Source: JBDTMT01 sp033764095 (GTDB lineage Bacteria > Desulfobacterota > Binatia > HRBIN30 > CADEER01). From it: a stretch of 50,983 nt of DNA. The notes under the pieces are model-generated. The model was not told where the DNA came from. It searched no databases and was given only the letters and a program-made list of their open reading frames with translations. Positions within the stretch are counted from its first letter, which is position 1; each line of letters begins with the position of its first letter. The position numbers and the translations under genes are program-made. The stretch covers positions 1 to 50,983 of the forward strand of contig JANRJF010000146.1 in the NCBI GenBank assembly GCA_033764095.1, in the 5' to 3' direction. Of this stretch, positions 46,763 through 50,983 are shown in pieces.

Positions 46763-46763
<1 letters not shown>
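46721..46763. repeat. Right inverted palindromic repeat of the DUF559 element
   Basis: GAGCCCCCATCCCGACCTTC leads into CCCCCGCCGCGCGGGGG and GAAGGAGTC. It is the inverse of 46285-46332 over about 43 nt with two mismatches. It ends on the first base of the sigma-54 regulator's stop anticodon triplet. Confidence 0.9.
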
Positions 46764-48193
<1,430 letters not shown>

Positions 48194-48253
48194 GCGCCGC
48201 CCGTCGTAGCAGGCGGCTGCGTGTGCTGGTAGCGCGGCTCAGTAGCGCGAGTC

Positions 48254-49669
48254 CTACAGCTGCTGCGCATCGAGCGGCAGGCTGATGCGCACGCGCGCGC
48301 CGTGCGGGGCACGCGCCTCCAGCGCGATGTCGCCGCCGAGCTCGCGGGCGAAGCGCCGCACCATGGCGAGGCCGAGGCCGGTGCCGTGCTCGCGGGTGCT
48401 GAAGAACGGGCGGATGCCGCCCTCCAGCAGCTCGGCCGGAAAGCCGGGGCCGTCGTCCTCCACGGCGATGCGCAGGCGGCCGTCGTCGCCGACCGCGGCG
48501 TCGACGTGCACGGTGCCACCCTGGCTGCCGAGCGCCGCGCCGGCGTTGAGCAGCAGGTTGAGCAGCGCCTGCCGCAGCCGGTCGGCCGGCAGCCGGCAGG
48601 TGAGCGACCGATCGATGCCGTGCGTCAGCCGCACCGCGTCGGGCAGCTGCACGCGGGTGAGCGCGAACAGCTCGTCGACCTGCTCGGCGAGCCGGATCGG
48701 ACGCGGCGCCTCCGGCGTGTGGCGGGCGGAGTCGAGCAGCGAGTTGAGCAGGCGGGTGAGGCGCGCGACCTCGTTGGAGACGAGATCGACGCGCTCGACC
48801 AGCTCCGGGTCGTCGAAGTCGGCCCGCAGGTTGGCGAGGGTGATCTGTATGCCGGCGAGCGGGTTGCGCAGCTCGTGCGCCACCGAGGCGGCGAGCTCGC
48901 CGGTCGCAGCGAGGCGTTCGGCGCGCGCCAGCGTGCGCTGCTGATCGAGCAGCCGGCCGGTGGCGCTGCGCACCTTGTTCTCCAGCGAGTGCTCGCGCTC
49001 GGCGTGTTCGGCCTCCAGCTCCTGCAAGCGCTGCGCGACGGCGTTGAGCTGGCGGTGCAACGGCAGCAGGAACTCGTCGACGCCCTCCAGCGGCAGCGGC
49101 CGGAAGTCGCCGTCGGCGAGGCGCGCCAGGCGCGCGCCGAACATGTCGAGCGGGCGGATGATGCGGCGCCGCGCCAGCGGCAGCAGCAGGATGCCGACCG
49201 CGAGCACGGCGAGCGGCGCGGCGAGCTCGAGCTTGAGCTGCAGGTCGGTCTTGCTCTCCAGGCCGAGCAGCACGTTCTCGCCATGCTGGCGCTCGGAGAG
49301 CATCGCGGCGTCGAGCTGCACGCGGGTCTGCGGGTCGATGCCGCCGATCTGCAGGACGCGCAACCGCACCATCTCCAGGATCACCGGCGTCTCCGGCGCG
49401 CCGGAGAGCGTGGCGAGGCGATTGATCTGCCGAACCAGCTCCGGCCGGCCGGCGAGCTGGGCGAGCGGGACGTGGCGCCAGGTCAGCAGATGCTCGCTGA
49501 CCACCAGGTAGACGCGTTCGAACTCCTGCAGGCGGTCGATCTGCGCGCGCGCCGCGCGCAGTCGGCGCTGCTCGTAGACGGTGAGCGCGGCCGAGACCAC
49601 CAGGCCGACGCTCAGCAGCGCGAGAAAGGCGAAGGTGGCGAGACGCAGCTGGCGGAAGATCGACGGCAT
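48254..49669 (-). CDS. Sensor histidine kinase partner of the NtrC-type regulator
   Basis: A 471-residue protein with ATG at 49667-49669 (frame open to 49732). TM1 lies at about 10-30, followed by a periplasmic sensor region of about 115 residues and TM2 at about 148-166. A HAMP-like segment (RPLDMFGARLARLADGDFRP) and a coiled coil follow. The HisKA domain has His265 in ASVAHELRNPLAGIQ. The ATPase domain has LLNLLLNAGAALGSQGG, VEDDGPGFPAELL and GTGLGLAMVRRFARELGG. It phosphorylates the regulator downstream. The signal is unknown; the periplasmic part is mostly helical. Confidence 0.94.
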   Translation of the reverse strand: MPSIFRQLRLATFAFLALLSVGLVVSAALTVYEQRRLRAARAQIDRLQEFERVYLVVSEHLLTWRHVPLAQLAGRPELVRQINRLATLSGAPETPVILEMVRLRVLQIGGIDPQTRVQLDAAMLSERQHGENVLLGLESKTDLQLKLELAAPLAVLAVGILLLPLARRRIIRPLDMFGARLARLADGDFRPLPLEGVDEFLLPLHRQLNAVAQRLQELEAEHAEREHSLENKVRSATGRLLDQQRTLARAERLAATGELAASVAHELRNPLAGIQITLANLRADFDDPELVERVDLVSNEVARLTRLLNSLLDSARHTPEAPRPIRLAEQVDELFALTRVQLPDAVRLTHGIDRSLTCRLPADRLRQALLNLLLNAGAALGSQGGTVHVDAAVGDDGRLRIAVEDDGPGFPAELLEGGIRPFFSTREHGTGLGLAMVRRFARELGGDIALEARAPHGARVRISLPLDAQQL

Positions 49670-49840
49670 CAGGGTGTCGCGAATCAAATCACAGCGTACG
49701 GACGCCGGTAAAATGTAGGCGGGCGAGGACACCTCCGTCTCTTCCTTCTTCGGTTTGGGTGGGACCGCCGCGAAGCGGTGTGTACCCCGGAGGTGCCCTG
49801 GCCCTGGCCCGGCCGAACGTTCCCCAGTTCGACCGGGATC

Positions 49841-50983
49841 TCAGACGCGCGAGGCGCGATAGATCTCCACCAACTCGCCGCGCCGCAGCCAGCCGCGGCT
49901 GCCGTCGGCGCACCGGATGGCCGTCCAGCCGAGGAAATCGTGCTCGGCGCGCACCAGCGTACCGGCGGCGACGCGCGGTGCGCCCTCCACCGGCGCCGCG
50001 TCGGTCGGCAGCGTGCGCAGGGCGACGTCCTGCGCCACCACGGCGGCGCGTGGATCGACGAGCGCGCCATACTGACGCAGCGCAACCCCGGCGCTGCCCG
50101 CGACGAGCAGGCCGATCGCCGCAACCGCGAGCGCCGCGCGCGGACGCCGCACCAGACCGAAACCGCCGCCGGCGGCGACGATCGCCAGGCCGGTGAGCAA
50201 CGCCATCTGCCATTGCCAGGCGGCGAGCCAGCTGGCCGGCTGCGCGCCGTGCGCGAGCGCCGCGAGCGTGGCATCGCTGCCCGGTTGCGTGGCGACGCGC
50301 TCGGCGAACGCGGCGCGCACCGCCGGCTGCCGCGGCGCCTGCGCAAAGGCGGCGACGGTCTCGCCCAGCGCGTGTCCGCTGCGGCCCGCGGCGGCGGCGG
50401 CGAGCGCGAGATTGTAACGGGCGATCCAATCGGTCGGGTCGCTCGGCGCGCTCGCCGTGCTGCTGGCGTCGCCGCGCACGTCCGACCACTCCGCCGCCTG
50501 TGCCGGCAGCGCCGCCAACCCGAGCAGCAGCATTGCGGTCGCCGCGGCGCGGCGCAGGAAGCGGGCGCGCGCCGGCCGCGCCATCGGCGTCGGTGCGGCC
50601 GCCGCGTGGTCGCCGCGCGCCTGCAGCAGCGCCAGGGCGCCATCGCACCAACCGGGCGCCAGCGTGTGGTCCTCGCGGTACAGGGCGCGCTCGCTGTCGG
50701 CCCACACCGCCGCCCAACGCGGATCGTCGAGCTGGCGCAGTTGCGCCGCGGTCGGCACGGCGAGATCGAGAGCGAGCGACTGCGCCGCCAGCCGTTGCCA
50801 GTCGAGCAGCGCGCCGCAGCGCCGCGCCGTGTCGGGGGCGACGCGCACCGCGTCGATCGCGGCGCGCAGGGCGCGCTGCCGGCGGCGCCGCGCGCGGCGT
50901 GGATCGGCCTGCCAGGCGCGCGCGATCAGCCCACCCATCCAGGCGACGAAGAGGACGAGGAACGGCGCCGCGGCGGCGACGGT
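49841..50983 (-). CDS. BatD/BatE-like fusion protein, N-terminal part outside window
   Basis: The frame runs unbroken to the window edge (380 residues visible). The first ~20 residues are a TM helix. A cytosolic-looking stretch follows (CGALLDWQRLAAQSLA, then WADSERALYREDHTLAPGWC) resembling the C-terminal tail of BatD. From about residue 134 a signal-like segment appears (ARFLRRAAATAMLLLGLAAL PAQA), then a short TPR-like region (WIARYNLALAAAAAGRSGHA), two TM helices and a terminal SH3-like domain (LVRAEHDFLGWTAIRCADGS RGWL) as in BatE. Bat proteins work with MoxR ATPases in stress or oxygen tolerance. An internal ATG at 50584 could make BatE alone. The 171-bp gap to the kinase gene holds nothing recognised. 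Confidence 0.65.
   Translation of the reverse strand, partial: TVAAAAPFLVLFVAWMGGLIARAWQADPRRARRRRQRALRAAIDAVRVAPDTARRCGALLDWQRLAAQSLALDLAVPTAAQLRQLDDPRWAAVWADSERALYREDHTLAPGWCDGALALLQARGDHAAAAPTPMARPARARFLRRAAATAMLLLGLAALPAQAAEWSDVRGDASSTASAPSDPTDWIARYNLALAAAAAGRSGHALGETVAAFAQAPRQPAVRAAFAERVATQPGSDATLAALAHGAQPASWLAAWQWQMALLTGLAIVAAGGGFGLVRRPRAALAVAAIGLLVAGSAGVALRQYGALVDPRAAVVAQDVALRTLPTDAAPVEGAPRVAAGTLVRAEHDFLGWTAIRCADGSRGWLRRGELVEIYRASRV

Noticed and set aside
49670..49840. Regulatory hairpin between the kinase and Bat-like genes
   Set aside because: A short GC stem is possible near 49770, but base composition makes such stems frequent and no T-run or conserved motif was seen.

Overview
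The window is strongly GC-rich bacterial chromosome with tightly packed genes, many GTG starts and many 1-4 bp stop/start overlaps. It holds the replication-origin neighbourhood: dnaA, dnaN, gyrB and gyrA in one direction, with parB and ATP synthase genes close by. Secreted proteins with proline/threonine linkers, Cys-rich CDDG repeats, dockerin-like EF-hand pairs, ELWxSDGT repeats, a cohesin-like domain and a Cys plus hydrophobic plus basic C-terminal sorting tail point to a deltaproteobacterial-grade lineage. My best guess is Candidatus Binatia/Binatota (Desulfobacterota_B). That placement is inference from protein style and would need a marker-gene tree.

Layout. 0-0.85 kb: end of an F1 ATP synthase operon (atpD, atpC). 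0.85-5.8 kb: relics of a broken gene, a secreted Cys-rich dockerin-like protein and two divergent GT-C type membrane proteins. 5.8-11.1 kb: a DUF3604 lipoprotein coupled to a parvulin-type PPIase, an O-methyltransferase and a Tat-exported PhoX-like (DUF839) protein. 11-18 kb: an ion antiporter, a nitroreductase, a YyaL/DUF255 protein, a LOG-family protein and a membrane-anchored aldo/keto reductase with a ferredoxin tail. 18-26.2 kb: gyrA-gyrB-dnaN-dnaA (all minus, no recF) with candidate origin elements on both sides of dnaA. 26.5-29.6 kb: hemL-atpZ-atpI-atpB-atpE, closed by a clear intrinsic terminator. 29.6-38 kb: parB without parA, a 1106-residue ELW-repeat/cohesin protein, a TPR protein, a GNAT enzyme, a DUF971 protein and leuC-leuD. 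38-46.3 kb: an RND (HAE3/MMPL) exporter fused to a cyclic-nucleotide-binding domain, a single-domain response regulator, an S53 peptidase, a HEAT-repeat protein and an M20 peptidase. 46.3-51 kb: a DUF559 nuclease-like gene inside inverted repeats, a sigma-54 two-component pair, and a BatD/BatE-like fusion cut by the window edge.

The most interesting structure is a dispersed palindromic repeat family (core CCCCCGCGCCAGCGGGGG). Two copies are inverted doublets resembling REPINs (16361-16458 and 41324-41443). A third doublet flanks the DUF559 gene (46285-46763) and is bracketed by an 11-bp direct repeat. All three sit between convergent gene ends, and the repeat supplies the last 15 codons of the DUF559 protein. 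This looks like a repeat-plus-nuclease arrangement analogous to REP/RAYT, with DUF559 in place of the tyrosine transposase. Other points of interest are the ATP synthase genes split on either side of the origin region, the loss of recF from the dnaA cluster, and several domain fusions.

All calls come from reading translations and bases by eye. No alignment, structure or database search was run. I saw no rRNA, tRNA or CRISPR array.
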